A stretch of 64,000 bases of DNA from contig MNCI01002989.1 of assembly GCA_015680685.1 (NCBI GenBank), positions 1 to 64,000 of the forward strand, in the 5' to 3' direction. Position 1 is the first letter of the stretch; each line of letters starts with the position of its first letter. The translations under genes and the position numbers were made by a program. The notes beneath the pieces are model-generated. The model saw nothing but the letters and a program-made list of their open reading frames with translations. It was not told the origin of the DNA and searched no databases. Shown here in pieces: positions 47,695-60,400 of the stretch. This DNA is from Gnetum montanum. Lineage: Eukaryota > Streptophyta > Gnetopsida > Gnetales > Gnetaceae.

Positions 47695-49920
47695 AAATGA
47701 TATCCTACTGTCCTTACCAATGTAGAGATTTTTAGCAAAAAATATTTAAAGAGTGGTTACCATCAAATTAGAATCAGGCTTGATGATGAATGAAAGATAG
47801 CTTTCAAAATACTAGATGGATTTTTTGAGTGGTTAATGATGCCATTTGGGCTCACAAATATACCTACTATATTCATGAGGTTGATACATGATGTATTTAA
47901 GGACATGATTGGTATGTATTGTATTATCTTATTTGACAATATTTTGGTGTATAGCTCTAATGAGAAAGAGCACTTGGATCACTTGAGGATGATGTGTCTT
48001 AAATTGGAAAAGGCACAGTTGGTGATCAATGTGAAGAAAAGTTGTTTCATCAATAAGGAAATCATATGTCCAAGGCTTCTGGTTTCTAAAAACAAAATTT
48101 AGATGGAAGCTACCAAGATGAGGATTATAAGAGATTGGCCAACTTCTAAGAATGTTCAGGAGGTAAGATCATTCGTGTTTAGTGAGTTATTATCGAAGAT
48201 TCAAAAAATTTTAAGTAACATTTATTGGACTATGTTTGCTTTATTAAAGAAATATAAATATTTCAAGTGAAATAATGACACCCAAAGAAGCTTTGACTTG
48301 TTGAAAGCAAAGATTACTAGTGAATTGGTGCTTATAATTCTAAATTTTTAGGTGGAGATGGATGCAAGAGGACTTCTCATTGGTGGGGTACTTTTACAAG
48401 AAGATAGACCTATTTCTTTCTTTTCTAAGAAGTTACATGAATCAAGAAAAAAAATAGCATCTATGAAAAGGATTTATATGTAATTCTTAAAGAAATCAAG
48501 CATTGAAGGCATTACTTATTGCCCAAGAAGTTCACTTGATGATAGATTACAAACCACTATAAATTTTCAATTCTCAAAAGAAGTTGAGTGCATAGCACAT
48601 GAAGTGGATTTCACATTTAGAGGAGTTTAATTTTGTGTTAAAACACAAAAGTGAAAAAGCCTACTTGGTGGATGATGCATTGTCTAGGATGTATATGATT
48701 AATTTTAGTGTATGACATGTGAAAGATTTGTGGGTGATTTTGCTGATTTGTATGAATAGGATGGTGATTTTGGACAAGTTTGGAAAAGTCTCAAAGAGCC
48801 ATTATTGAGTAGGATATACTAGTGAAGCAACTGTCATATTCAAGATAAAATTTTATTCAAGAATGGGAAGGTATATGTTCCTAATTGTGATTTTAGAAAA
48901 AAAGGTTTTGTTTGAAAAAAATTTTAGTGGCATAGTAAGTCACATGGGCAAGGATAAAGCATTGGAACTTATGGATAGACACTATTTTTACCTTGGTATG
49001 ATAAATGAAGTTTCAAAATTTGTAAAGGAATATTTGACTTGTTAGAAGTTCAAAGGATGTAAAGGAATGTATAGATAGTATATGCCTTTTCCAATTTCCA
49101 AGGGTCCATAGAAATGTGTGTTAATGGATTTTGTGAGTAGTATTTGAAAAATCAAGAGTGAGAATAATGAAATTTTTGTTGTAGTGAACAAGTTCTTCAA
49201 GATAACACAATTCATTCTATCTAAAAAGGTAAGTGATGCTTCTAATGTGGAGAATTTAATTTTTCACCATGTTGTAAAGTTGGATGAAATTCCTTTGAAT
49301 ATTATTAGTGATAAATATTCAAAATTCACTAGTTATTTTTGGAGATCCCTTTAGAAAATTTTAGGAAAAAAATTGAATTTTTCTAGTGTATATCATCTAC
49401 AATTTGATGACCAAATGAAGGTGGTAAATAAGTCCTTGTTGAATATTTTGAGGTGTTTGTGTGATGGATAATCAAATAGGGGGAAATAATTATTGTGCCA
49501 TGTAATTTTTTGTTTGATAATCCTTTCTATATTATCATTAGTAAAAGATCATTTCAAATGAACTATGGTTTTGGTCCAAAGTTGATGCACAATTCAAAGA
49601 GCTTTGATGGTGAAGCTCAACTTAGTATTGATTTTACACAAGAGATGAGGGATTTCTATGCATAATTAAAATCAAATATTAATAAGAAGATCAAAGAATT
49701 ATTACTCTATAGAAATGAGAAAAAATGGAAGCCAAATTTTGTTATTGGTGACTTGAATTGGTTGCATTTGAAGAAGTGGTTGAGAGATGTTAACTTCTCC
49801 AAGTTGAAAGTTAAGAAGATGGGATCTTTCATGATAAAGGCCAAGATTAATGACAATGCTTTTAAAATTAACTTGCCAAACAATGTTGGTTTATCTTTTG
49901 TATTTAGTGTTTAGATCCTA
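47695..49920 (+). pseudogene. CH, second part: C-terminal RT, RNase H and integrase remnants
   Basis: Plus-strand RT resumes with LKSGYHQIRI, MMPFGLTNIPTIFMR and IILFDNILVYSSNEKEHLDHL (FDD now FDN, about 47935). RNase H fragments lie at 48290-48710. The integrase zinc region is SHMGKDKAL...FVKEYLTC (48930-49040), and integrase core traces at 49130-49480 include VNKSLLNILRCL. A C-terminal block FVIGDLNWLHLKKW...KINDNAFKINLP (49740-49880) fits chromoviruses. No chromodomain could be read. Confidence 0.8.
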
Positions 49921-50178
49921 TGCACTATCATAGAATGGTCAATGAGAAAATCATACAGGGAAACATTGATGAGTTGAAGAGGGCTATTGATTAATCCAAG
50001 CCTTCAATGGAAAGAAATAAAATTATACTCAAGTGGTGGAAAGCTTCAAGCATTCATGGAATGAAAAGCATAATTAATTGATCCATTAGGAGGATTAATC
50101 CATAAATGATGTTGTATGTATCCATGAAAAACTTCATGAGTGGGGAATCACTTCAACATCTACTTCTGTATCACATGA
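49921..50178 (+). other. CH 3' untranslated sequence up to the A4 insertion
   Basis: No gene. It ends with the target duplicate catga (50174-50178) that recurs at 59873. Confidence 0.6.
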
Positions 50179-51045
50179 TGATGAGGGGTGGAGTATCCCA
50201 ACACTATACCATACAAGTCATGAGTGTCAGTGCATGTCTAAATCATAATCCACGAATGGGTAGTGTTATCATGCTAGTAGCTAGTGTTAAGTTTGAGTCA
50301 TTGTCTTTCCACTTTAAGCTAGTGAAGTTCAAGTGTATGGTTTAACTCTTAACTGATGTTATAGGCTCTTAAGTGCTCTAAAGTAAACATGATTGAAGGT
50401 ATAATTCAAAGTCCAGTCAACTAAGAAAACATAAACCTATCTTAGCCTAATGCGATGGACATATGGTCCTAGTCTACTATACATGCCTTGGACTCATGTA
50501 ATTATCATTGGGATTACCAAGTGGTATTACTATTGAGTGAATCAACCAACACCACTACTAGATTATCATATAACTACACTTAGCACTTGAAACCATTCGT
50601 ATCCATACCGCTTAGTAATGACATGTAGAATAAAATGCTTAGAATGTAAATGATTAACTAAGAAAACAGTAAATGTTATGCTAAGTAAACAAATGAAACT
50701 AAGGGAATGCTGTAATGATGAAAAGCAATCTCAGTCTTTGCTATCATCATGAACTACATCCATGTGCAATTCACTTGAATAAAGAAACCAAAAAACTACC
50801 AAAAATCACACTGTGGACATTCACTTAGTCTCTAAGGCTATAAAAACAAACTACAAGAATCTCACTAAGGATGAAATGAAAAGCTATGGATTGTGCATCC
50901 AAGTGCTAGTATTTATAAGGTTGCATGCATTCTGAGACATCACATCAACAATGACGTAGCATGTACCATGACATCATATCTATGAAATTGTTCCTACGAT
51001 ATCATAGATATGATATCACATCACAACAAAAATATGACTTTATCA
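50179..51045 (-). repeat. A4 3' LTR (867 bp)
   Basis: Begins tgatgaggggtggagtat and ends gactttatca. It carries a perfect 13-bp-arm hairpin atcatatctatga...tcatagatatgat (50973-51014) near the U3 tip. Confidence 0.9.
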
Positions 51046-51246
51046 TACCCCCTAAATTGACTAAAAACTCATCCTTGAGTTAAAACTAAATGAGGATAGA
51101 GTTCCTTATAAAATTAAGAGGTAGACTTGACTGTACATGACTTACTAACTATTTACATGACTTAGAATGCCATAGTGATGCTTAAAAAATGACATAATTA
51201 CATGATAAGATGAAACAAAATAAAACTTGAAGTAGCTCAATGTAGC

Positions 51247-53050
51247 TCATGTTCCAAGTGGTGGAGGCTCTTCCATCAGTTGCTTCCCCTTGTCATCAAG
51301 CTTTTGAATTGGTATCAATTCAAGAGCACCTGAATCTTTTCTTCTTCTATCTATGGGTCATGTACTATCCACGCTTGTTATGCAATGTTAGATGGAGCAA
51401 GTACATCCCATGGGCATGGCAATTGTGGAAACATCTTGTTGGCCTTTATGTACCAAGTTGTAAACTATTGTCTATCTTCTTCAAAAGATCTAGACATCTC
51501 TCTTAGCTCTTGGTAATCTGATATTTAACATGTTAGGTTTGCTATTACATCCTTCTAGCCCTAGTAGCTAGCTTTGACAATCTTGAGTTCACAGTTTACC
51601 ACATGTAATTTCTATAATGCATCCTTTTAGTCAACAAACTCCTTCTCATACATTGCGTAGACTATTGCTACCTACTACTCTAACTCGTTCCAAGGCCTAC
51701 TTGCTATTAACATAGCTAGGTTAGCATGATGAAAGCTCACTAACCCCATGTATTCTATTAGATCCTCTTTCTGTAAGTCTTTATTCTTTACCTCAACCTA
51801 GTGTACATGAGAAAGTTTTCTAGAATTGGCTACCAATCTAGGTTTTGTGTAAAGATGGAATTGATTTTGGCCTTCACCATATGGATTTCCATTTCATTGA
51901 TTTTCTTATACATGCCCATCTGATCTCTAAAATGCTCTTTGAATTACTCATGCTTCTTGGCCTCATTTTTCCATGTGCTAATTTCTGTAGTAGACTTCTA
52001 ACGGATGATGTAAACTTCTTCCATTGATAGGATTCTATTTTCTTGGGCTAAGTAATTCATATATTAGTTGATGTAGACCAATTATTCTTGGAGATATTGG
52101 ATGCTCTCCTCAAGAATATTCTTTTTCCTTTCAATGTTTGTCAACCGAGCATCGTTAGCAGCTAACTATTTATTTTCTTCCTGTAAGGATAGGAGGGCTT
52201 TAACATGTGCATATATTTATGCTTTAGAAACAAATGCATTTCACACTACCTTCTCCTTTTCTTTCTTCATTCCCATGTTATGGTGAATCAACTACATCAT
52301 ATGGTCAATTCTAAATTAATTTAGTTGGTCTGGTGCTATGAATTATGTTGGGTCTTTTCTTTCAAATCTTAGGATGGCTAACTCCTCTTTCAATTGTTGT
52401 ACCTCATTCATTGCATGCTCATCCCTAGTTTCAACCATGATCAATTTTACTTTTGTGGCAATCAAATTAGATTGGACTATAGTGATATTACTAGGGATAT
52501 CAAAACGATTCTACTTCTCTCGACCTATCTATAGCAATTTGTCGAAAATATCTTCATGCTTCATAGAAGTCATTGAGGTTCCAACAAGCATTTGAGCATC
52601 CTGTGCTCCAAAGATATCAACCAATGGCACAACGAGTATGTTGAAGGATTCTTTTATGTGGTTAGTGATGACCTCTGTGGCTCCTATTACATCTTGGTTT
52701 TGCATGATCACAACTATGGTACCTTCACTAGTTTTGAGAATAACTTGGAATGATGCAACATTCCTAGATATCTGTTGCATCCAATCATCCTCTTCTCCTA
52801 CTTGGAGTGATACTTGTCCACTAGTTGGGAATATAGATACTATGGGCCTTGTGGGGCTCTCTCTTACTCTATGACAAATTAACACCCTCTCTTATTCCCC
52901 AACTTATTATTTTTGCAATCTACTATAGATGGCTCATGGACAATTTGTAGCCCTATGGCAACAATGAAACTTCTTGTTGTTGTTGTTGTTGTAGCTACTA
53001 TTCAGTTTGTGGTTGGCTACTAGGTCCTACTTGTTATTACTAACTAGTAG
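51247..53050 (-). pseudogene. A4 accessory ORF, N-terminally truncated
   Basis: Ends MEEPPPLGT stop at 51247, as A1 and A2 do. Upstream come a coiled-coil stretch (51500-52400) and the block VITNHIKESFNILVVP (52680-52630), preceded by RNVASFQVILKTSEGTIVVIMQNQD. Then KLSMSHL (about 52940) and a poly-Gln run encoded by (TTG)n at about 52974-52995. The Transposase_32-like N-terminal part of A1 is missing; sequence right of 53060 is non-coding. Confidence 0.65.
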
Positions 53051-54200
53051 CTAGAATGCTACGAATAAGGGTGGTGCCCTTCTTTCTAAGATTCAAACCA
53101 AGTCCAAACCACTTTCTAGTGACATCACATTATTTCATCCCTGGGATTTTCAACCATAAGACTATCACTATTGTAAAGAGTATTACCACTTGGTGTATTA
53201 TCCAAGGAAGGAGTTTATTCATTACACATTTTATTTTTTAGATTCCTAAGAAGCTACCTACCTTCAGGCATGGATAACATGTCTTTCCAGTGGAACCCCT
53301 AGAAATTTATTCAGTGCATGGATTTTATTTTTAATTGTGTCAACCTTACCTAAGAACTACCTTCAAACATGGGTAACATGTCTTTCTAGTAACATGGTAA
53401 GGTAGCACTTATTGTACTCTTACTTCCATTTTTTGTTAGATCTACAAGTATATAATACATCCTTAGCAATAGGATAGAACTTACAATAGTAATCCAAGAG
53501 AATGCACAAATCCTCTTAATGTCACACCCTTACATTCCCACTTGATTCTTCACTCTTCTATATAAGCATTATGATCACAGGTTTATTCTTAGTTTTATTA
53601 TGAGAAGAATGTCATTATGGCCATGATAAGAACCTCTTATTATTGTAATGGATGGATGTATGTTGTGGTCTCATTGTATAGGTAATCAGTCCCTTAGGAT
53701 TTGATAATATAGAAAAATCTTCACCTTATTTGGACTACATCTTACTTTATTTTTGAGTTTTATTGAAAAATTAATAGAAACATGTACAAGTGAAGTAATG
53801 GCAAAGATAGTAAGAATGAAAGATTATAAAAAGAATGTAAAAATGTTGAAGAATGGGAAAATGATTAAGAATTGAAAAAGTATAAAAGAATGAAAAGATA
53901 TCAAAGAATGTGAAAATTGGTAAGAAATGTGAAAAAGTATAACAAGAAATTACAAACCAAAAAAATTGTAAAACAAAAATTTAAAAGCCATTTATTAGTT
54001 CCTAGATCAAGATAAGGTATCTCCCCCATGATTGAACTCATGGACGAGTATTTGTAAAATGGACCCTAGATCTCCTAGATCATACACTCTAGGTTTTTCA
54101 CTTACCATTCTTAGTGACTTAGTTGTTCAATCATCATCCCATGTGATCTTGATGGAAATAAAATTTTGATGTTCTAAGGACATATATTCCTTTGAACTAT
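53051..54200 (-). other. A4 non-coding region after the lost pol genes
   Basis: An A-rich tract (53760-53990) and an internal polypurine-like site (54019-54036, TTCAATCATGGGGGAGAT on the minus strand) are its only notable parts. Confidence 0.55.
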
Positions 54201-54209
54201 ATGATCTGT

Positions 54210-54960
54210 TCATTTTATAAGGTCCACTATTCTTTCTTGTTGATTCCTAAATTCAAATTCTAAGTCCTTATTTCCTCTATTTGTTGGTGTATGATTATGG
54301 TTTAATATTTTCATTTGTGAGTTTTCAATTAGGGTCATTTTCTTAGGATAAGAGTTAAAAAGTGGGTTAGATGCTTTCATGCATGTTTTGGACAATTTTA
54401 GGTTCTTAGTTTTTGGCCACTGGGTGTCTTTTGGTTTAGTGGCCCATGCTCCTTATTGTACACACACTTGTTTCTCACATCTGTTGTGGGCTAGTGTAAG
54501 GATTGTGTTGACATTTTGAAGTTTTGGTCCACAACTACATCCTTCTTTATCATCAGCAATGCATGGAATTATCTATGTATGTATGGCTCTTTACACATCT
54601 TCTTTGAAGATTTCCACAAATAAATCTCTCATTCCTAACTTAGCATCTATTATGCTAAGGCATGCTCTTCCCATAATGATAGGAAATTCCGTATTATTAT
54701 TCTTCACATTAATCACTAGAAAGTCTACTAGATAAGACCACCCACTTATGGTGGTCATCACATCTTCTATATGTCCTAAAGGAATAGTGATAAATTGATT
54801 TGCTAGCTCTAACCTTATGTTACACTTCTTTAAGAGTGGTAGGTTCCATGCCTTGTATGTTTTTTGAGATATTAAGTTTACTCTGAAACCTGGGTCTAGT
54901 AGAGCCTTGCATGGTGAATTTTCAATCATTGGTAAATAAATCATAGGAATTCTTACATCT
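54210..54960 (-). pseudogene. A4 aspartic protease region, decayed
   Basis: ENSPCKALLDPGFRVNLISQKTYKAWNLP (54920-54840): the family DSG reads DPG. PIIMGRACLSIIDAKLGMRDLFVEIF follows (54690-54600). A further 61-codon open piece (54395-54210) belongs to the linker before RT. RT itself is absent. Confidence 0.8.
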
Positions 54961-56727
54961 ATCCTTTTCTTAGGGAGTGGTCCTACCTTTATCTAGTTCG
55001 ATATTATTTCCATTAGCATGACAATAATAATCTCTTAATTTGATTGTTGGAGAAGCAGGGTGTTTGTAGGAGGATCCTTCATATAAGGAACATAATTCAG
55101 TGAAGTCCTAACTCTACTAGCTCTTTTTGGACTTGTTTTAAAGAAAGTACATTTCTTAGATTTGTCTTTAGTATTGTTGTTGTGATCCTCTATTTGTATA
55201 TTTACTGACCTTGTAGTACTTCTCTACTGAGGTTGTGATGGTAGTTCTCCCTACATTGTAGGTGATGGTACAAGTGGTAAAGGGTTAGGAGGTTGATTGA
55301 ATGAACTAGCTATTTATTGATGCACATATGGATTGGAATCCATCCTTGGAGGTGTAGGTATATGGTACTCTAGTGGATAGTATTGAGATGTCTGAACTAC
55401 TACATTTCCAAGAGAGATCAGACACTACACATAATATCCATAAGGGTATGGTTGTTGATATGGGTACTACTATCTTGGTGGTGGCATTTTCCACGATTGT
55501 GGTTGCTACCACTATTAATGGTACTACTCCATGTGGCTACAAGTAAGCTCCACTAGGGTAGTAGGCTTACCTTAAGGGTAAGGTAACTGTTTGGGCATTT
55601 GCTTCTTGATGAATCTTAGATTAAGTGCATATGCCTCTATTTCCTACAAATGTACCATTGGCACACTATACATCCTTCCTCATCCTTTGAGCTTATATCA
55701 AAACATTCTATCATTGAGGCCACTTTTTCTTTTCATCTGAAGTCTCTTTTCTTTGTTTTCTTTTTGCCCTTATTGAAGGCTTACTCAGTGCTTTCTTTCA
55801 TAATTTTCAAAGCTATAAAAAATTTCTTGTCCATCGAATCCCACATCTTTTCTACCTTAGTTGCTATATCAATAACAAATTTTTGAATAGGTAGTGTTTT
55901 CTTCTAGATCACCTCTTCCAAAGTTTCTTTCTCTTGGTTATCACATATTTGTACATCTCTGTTCTAAATAGATGGATCTCTATTATAATCCTTGGCTAAT
56001 TCTCTCTTCGTCAACTCACCTTCTTCCTTTTTACAGTCTTTCTTAAGCATAAACCCTAAGGGTTTTTCTAGTTTTATTTCTTAACCCATCAATAATATGT
56101 CTAAGCTACTCCCTTTGGGAAAATCTATGGCCTAGGCACCTATGCAAAAGTGAATAGCATCTACCCATTGCCACATCAAGGGATTTGTGGATCCCTTGCT
56201 TTCATCCTTAAATCTTCTTCCTAAGATTGGACACTCAAGAGTAGGTTTGGTATTTATCATTGAAAATGTTAAGCATGATGCTCCATCTTCTAATTGATTC
56301 AGGTTCCAACAATTTGTACCATCTTTCTACCTATTTGATGAGTATTTGAGGGAACAACTTAAGTTTCTACTAATCACTCTCTATATTCTGTAGGACATAG
56401 GCATTGTAAAAATCTTGAAGGTGATGTTGTGGATTTGTGTTATGCCCACCTTCAAACTTAGGCATATTGTTCATATCAAGTCGCTTGATGTGGATGTCTC
56501 TCACATGTTTGGTTGGAATGTATACAATTTTCCTTATGTTTATCACACTATGAGTTGCCAACAGGGGTTCATCATGATTATAGGGTTCATATGCTTGATT
56601 GTAGTGGTGTACACATATCTCTGTCTTTCTTCATATCTATTCCTATCCTTTATGGTTTATGCTCTTCATCTTTTTCATCAAAATGTCTTGGGTGATAGTT
56701 ATGTTGATCATGAGTTCGATGTCTTTC
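54961..56727 (-). pseudogene. A4 gag, C-terminal two thirds, decayed
   Basis: Blocks shared with A2 and A3 gag: IRKIVYIPTKHVRDIHIKRLDMNNMPKFEGG (56540-56450), HHLQDFYNAYVLQNIE (56430-56375), and a Pro/Tyr/Gly-rich C-terminal part (55510-55260). The N-terminal part is at 58690-59178, beyond the solo LTR. Confidence 0.75.
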
Positions 56728-56732
56728 CTTGT

Positions 56733-58451
56733 TGATGAGCCAGCCAAAATTCGATGTTGGATACCTTTAAAATTTGTCTTTCCTTCATTGTAGAGATTGT
56801 CACCTCATCTGTGATTGATCTGTGAGTCACATTCGTGAAGAAATGGTTTAAAAAGTTAGAGAAATCATCAAGACAATAAATAATTAGAATCAAATCCAAT
56901 TAAATTCCACACTTATGCCTACCACTCATAAGTATAATCATAAAATTTCACCCTAATTTCTAACATTAAGTTCAAGAATCCAAATTAATAATTAAATCAA
57001 ATTGAAATTACAAATAATAATTGAAGATCATAAGGGAGACTTCGCCTAAATTGTAATTCTGCCTTGCTATCTCCATAATGCAGCAATTTTGATCATTCGA
57101 TGATGGATTACAAGAATTGCCACAAGGCCCAACAGATCTTTAATAATAACCACAAGAACAATTAATCCCAGTTTGATGAGGAATTTATTAGTATCAACTC
57201 CTTCTCCTCTCTTGTTTGCTTAAAAATGAATTTTCTCAATGTTGTATGCTTAATGCTACTCTTCCAAAATGCAATGTGGAGTCCATTATTTATACTCTTC
57301 GATAGTTTGAAATAGGTATTCTAATAATGGACTTATATATTATCAATCCATATAAATCGGTGGAAATGCCAAGTTTGGCATTATGATATTATAAACTCCA
57401 ATGGAAATGGTAGAAGAGGCATTTTGTAGCTGCCCTGGAATAGTGAAACCCTTGACATGTCTGCCACTTTTCAGCCTAAATAGTGAAACCGTCGCTATGT
57501 CCTTGCCTGCCATCATCATCGTTTCTACTGCACATGCTATTCCTTGCTACTATTTCTGCCATCACCTTGTCGCACAGGCTATTCGTTGCCTTCATCTGCT
57601 GTCCTATTCATGCTGTGCTCTATTGCTGTTATTATGCACTGTCATTGCCACGCGTGCTTTGCCATTACTGCTCTTGTGTGCTGCACCTTCGCCTGCCCTG
57701 GTCATGTTGCATCGTTAACGCTACCTACAAAAACCCTTGCTCACTTGCTATCCTCATGTTGTCGCAACCGCGCTTGCCATCATTGTCACTGCTGCGTGTG
57801 TCGTCATGGCTGCCCTAGTCATGCTGCATTTTGCCTTTGTGCGCCAAAAATCCTTGATGCACCATGCTTTGTTGTTGCTCTACACCACACGTGTTGCCAT
57901 TGTCTGCTTCTGCCGTTGTCATGCATCATCGTTGTTATCTGCTTCTGCTTTGCTGTTGCTGGAAACCCTGGTTCACCAACAATAGTGATACCCTTGCTCG
58001 TGTTGTTGCGTGCGTGCACCATGATCCGCTCCTATTACTGTCTAGCCACCCACCGCTGCTGTGCTTACTGATCCTTGCTGTAGCCATCCTAGCAATGCAC
58101 TGCCGTGCTCGCCGGACCACTACGAGTGAGTGCTGCCAATGTCGTGACACACAAATGGGCTTGTTGTCCAATATATAATTTTTATATATAACTATAATAT
58201 TTTTATAATGTTTATATAATATATATAATATAACTATNNNNNNNNNNNNNNNNNNNNNNNNNNNNNNNNNNNNNNNNNNNNNNNNNNNNNNNNNNNNNNN
58301 NNNNNNNNNNNNNNNCTAATACTAATACTCACTACTAAACTAAAATACAATAATTATTAATTTAACACTAATTAACAATATAAAATCAATTAAAATGCAT
58401 GCCTTTGATAAAAATACTTATTAAAACTAAACCAATTTTTGGGGTTTAACA
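56733..58451. mobile_element. Probable solo LTR inserted in A4 gag (contains gap)
   Basis: Starts tgatgagccagcc, ends ggggtttaaca, and is flanked by CTTGT on both sides (56728-56732, 58452-58456). The gag reads on beyond both ends. No protein domain is inside. The middle (about 57420-58150) is pyrimidine-rich on the plus strand, with many tgc/ctg/cac triplets. Length is about 1.72 kb by coordinates; the gap may change it. Confidence 0.6.
58238..58315. other. Assembly gap (78 N)
   Basis: Run of N between TATA-rich sequence and taat/cta repeats. Confidence 0.99.
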
Positions 58452-58689
58452 CTTGTCATGATCCTATACCTTTGTTCCCTTCAGTTAGAGTCCACTAATG
58501 ATCATGAGGTTGAAGATGAAGCAATGGGAGAACAATGCTGACTAGATCTCCTTATGTACTCTGGTATTCATTTCTTTGTGATCCAGCAAAAGATCTTGGC
58601 CTTGAGTCCTGCTTGTACTTAGAGTTTATTGCTACTCTTCTTGATGTCTTTGCTAAGGCTAAATGTAGTTTCACTTTGACAAGTCCTTC

Positions 58690-59178
58690 TAGATGAATAA
58701 TAGGCATTTGGAAATAGACTTCATGATCTTAGTGAAGTTTCTCTACTACAAATGCATTGCAATCAAGTTCTTCTAGGACAACAAGAGAGTTAACTTGCTT
58801 TCCCTTGTTGTGCACATGTTTGGTTTCCATAGTAGCATCTCTCTGCACTTGTGCCTCTGTGAGTTGGTAGGGTCTCATCATGCGTTTGGTTACATGGTAT
58901 CCTTCTTGCACATGGCTTAGATTCATTTCTCTTAAAGCTATTTGAAGCATGGTGGGTGCTAAATGCTCTAGAGGCAAAACAATGTTACCCTGTAGGTCTC
59001 TCCACCTCAATTGTCCATCTTGGTAAAAGATGAATGTGGAATTAGGGTAGTAAGAATCATTATGAGCATATGAGATTCTTATTTGCATAGGCATACTTCA
59101 GTCTTCAGCATCATTTATTCTATTATTGCCCCTTTATATCTCGTTGGAAGGTGATAGTGTTTTCTTAGTTGAAGCCAT
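58690..59178 (-). pseudogene. A4 gag, N-terminal part, decayed
   Basis: From ATG 59178 (MASTKK) into ISYAHNDSYYPNSTFIFYQD and LRWRDLQGNIVLPLEHLAP, homologous to the start of A2 and A3 gag. An open stretch of 121 codons remains (59094-58729). Confidence 0.8.
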
Positions 59179-59300
59179 GTTACAAGTGCAACACTTATGT
59201 GTGTGTGTTATTAGAATTATTTAAAGATTATGGAAATTAACCCTTTAGTTCTTAATACAATGAACTTTGTAAAATCAATTACTTAGCACACATTAAGACA

Positions 59301-59319
59301 TCCTCAGCAATGGTGCCAA
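59301..59319 (-). other. A4 primer binding site (tRNA-Asp type)
   Basis: The minus strand reads TTGGCACCATTGCTGAGGA adjoining the LTR end; about 14 of 18 bases match the tRNA-Asp complement. Confidence 0.75.
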
Positions 59320-59872
59320 TGATGAGAGATGGGATATTTGAACACTCTACCATACAGGTCATGAGTGCCAACGCATGACTAAATCATAATTCATAGATGG
59401 ACAATGTTATTATGCTAGTAATTGGTGTTAAGTTCAAGATTGTTTTCTTTCCACTTTCAGCCAATGAAGTTCAAGTGTATGGTTTAGCTCCTAGTGAGGC
59501 ATATGATTAACTGATGTTGTAGGCTCTTAAGTGTTTCTAAAGTAAACATGATTGAAGGTACAATTCTAAGTCTGGTCAACTAAGAAAACATAAACCTATC
59601 TTAGCCTAATGTGATGGACTTATGGTCCTAGTCTACCGTACATGCCTTAGACTCGTGTAATTATCACTAGGATTACCAAGTGGTATTACTACTAAGCAAA
59701 TCAAGCAATGCCAATACTGGGTTATTAGATAACTACACTTAGTGCTCAAAATTAGTTGTATCCATATCACTTACTAATGACATGTAACATAAAATGCTTA
59801 TTGTATCTATGACATTGTTGCAACGAGATCATAGATACAATATCACATCACAACAAAAATATGACTTTATCA
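59320..59872 (-). repeat. A4 5' LTR with internal deletion (553 bp)
   Basis: Matches the left LTR to aaaatgctta (about 59799), then jumps to tatctatgacattgttgc; about 314 bp are missing. The outer hairpin arms tatctatga/tcatagata are kept. Confidence 0.85.
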
Positions 59873-59877
59873 CATGA

Positions 59878-60400
59878 GTTCACTCTTTGAATGTTGGAAG
59901 AGCTAGTGCAGAAAAATATTTTTTAATTTTCTTGTATTTTTTATAGTGATTTTTAAAGGTTTTATGGCTCTAGATAGGCATCTTGAAATTCAAGAAATGT
60001 CTTTGCTGAGAGTTGAGCTTGCAAAAGAGATTCCAAATTGAAGGGAGAATTCTTGGCAGAGTTGTTGAAGTCTTAGATAAGATGTCTTAGAAGTGGATGA
60101 GATGTCTTAGATTTTTGTGAGACATCTCAAAGATTGGTAAGACATCTCAGTTGAGATGTCCTAGGTTGGGCTGAGATGTCTTAGCTCCAATGGAGATGTC
60201 CCACCTACAAGTCTAGGTTGATAGTGAGATGACCAAGAAAGACCAAAGATAATCCAAAAGAGTGAGGAAACTTCCAAAATAACCCATTCTAATTAAGAAA
60301 ATAGTTGGGAGAAGATGAAAAAAGAAATGAAAATAGCCTAAGATTCTTAAGTTAAGTTAGAGAAAGATTTCTGGGTTTCTTATCTTCTCTTTGTTAATAA
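59878..60400 (+). other. CH 3' flank with repeated gagatgtcttag palindromes
   Basis: Continues CH after A4. Between about 60070 and 60200, gagatgtctta-type words occur several times in both orientations (gagatgtcttag, gagacatctca, taagacatctcagttgagatgtccta). It may be CH LTR or terminal non-coding sequence; no LTR partner is in the window. Confidence 0.5.

Larger units (their letters stand above)
50179..59872 (-). mobile_element. Athila-like element A4: gag, protease and accessory ORF, no RT/INT (9.7 kb)
   Basis: LTRs 50179-51045 and 59320-59872, with a perfect TSD CATGA (50174-50178, 59873-59877). The primer site is TTGGCACCATTGCTGAGGA (59301-59319, minus). Protease is present, but RT, RNase H and integrase are missing between 54200 and 53990. 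The gag is split by a solo LTR. Confidence 0.9.

Noticed and set aside
52974-52995. (TTG)n microsatellite as an independent feature
   Set aside because: It encodes the Gln run at the truncated start of the A4 accessory ORF and is described there.
57544-58071. A 175-codon open frame rich in Cys, Leu and Ala, the longest closed ORF in the window
   Set aside because: It lies in compositionally biased tgc/cac-rich sequence inside a solo LTR. Three frames and the opposite strand are open too, and no domain is recognisable.
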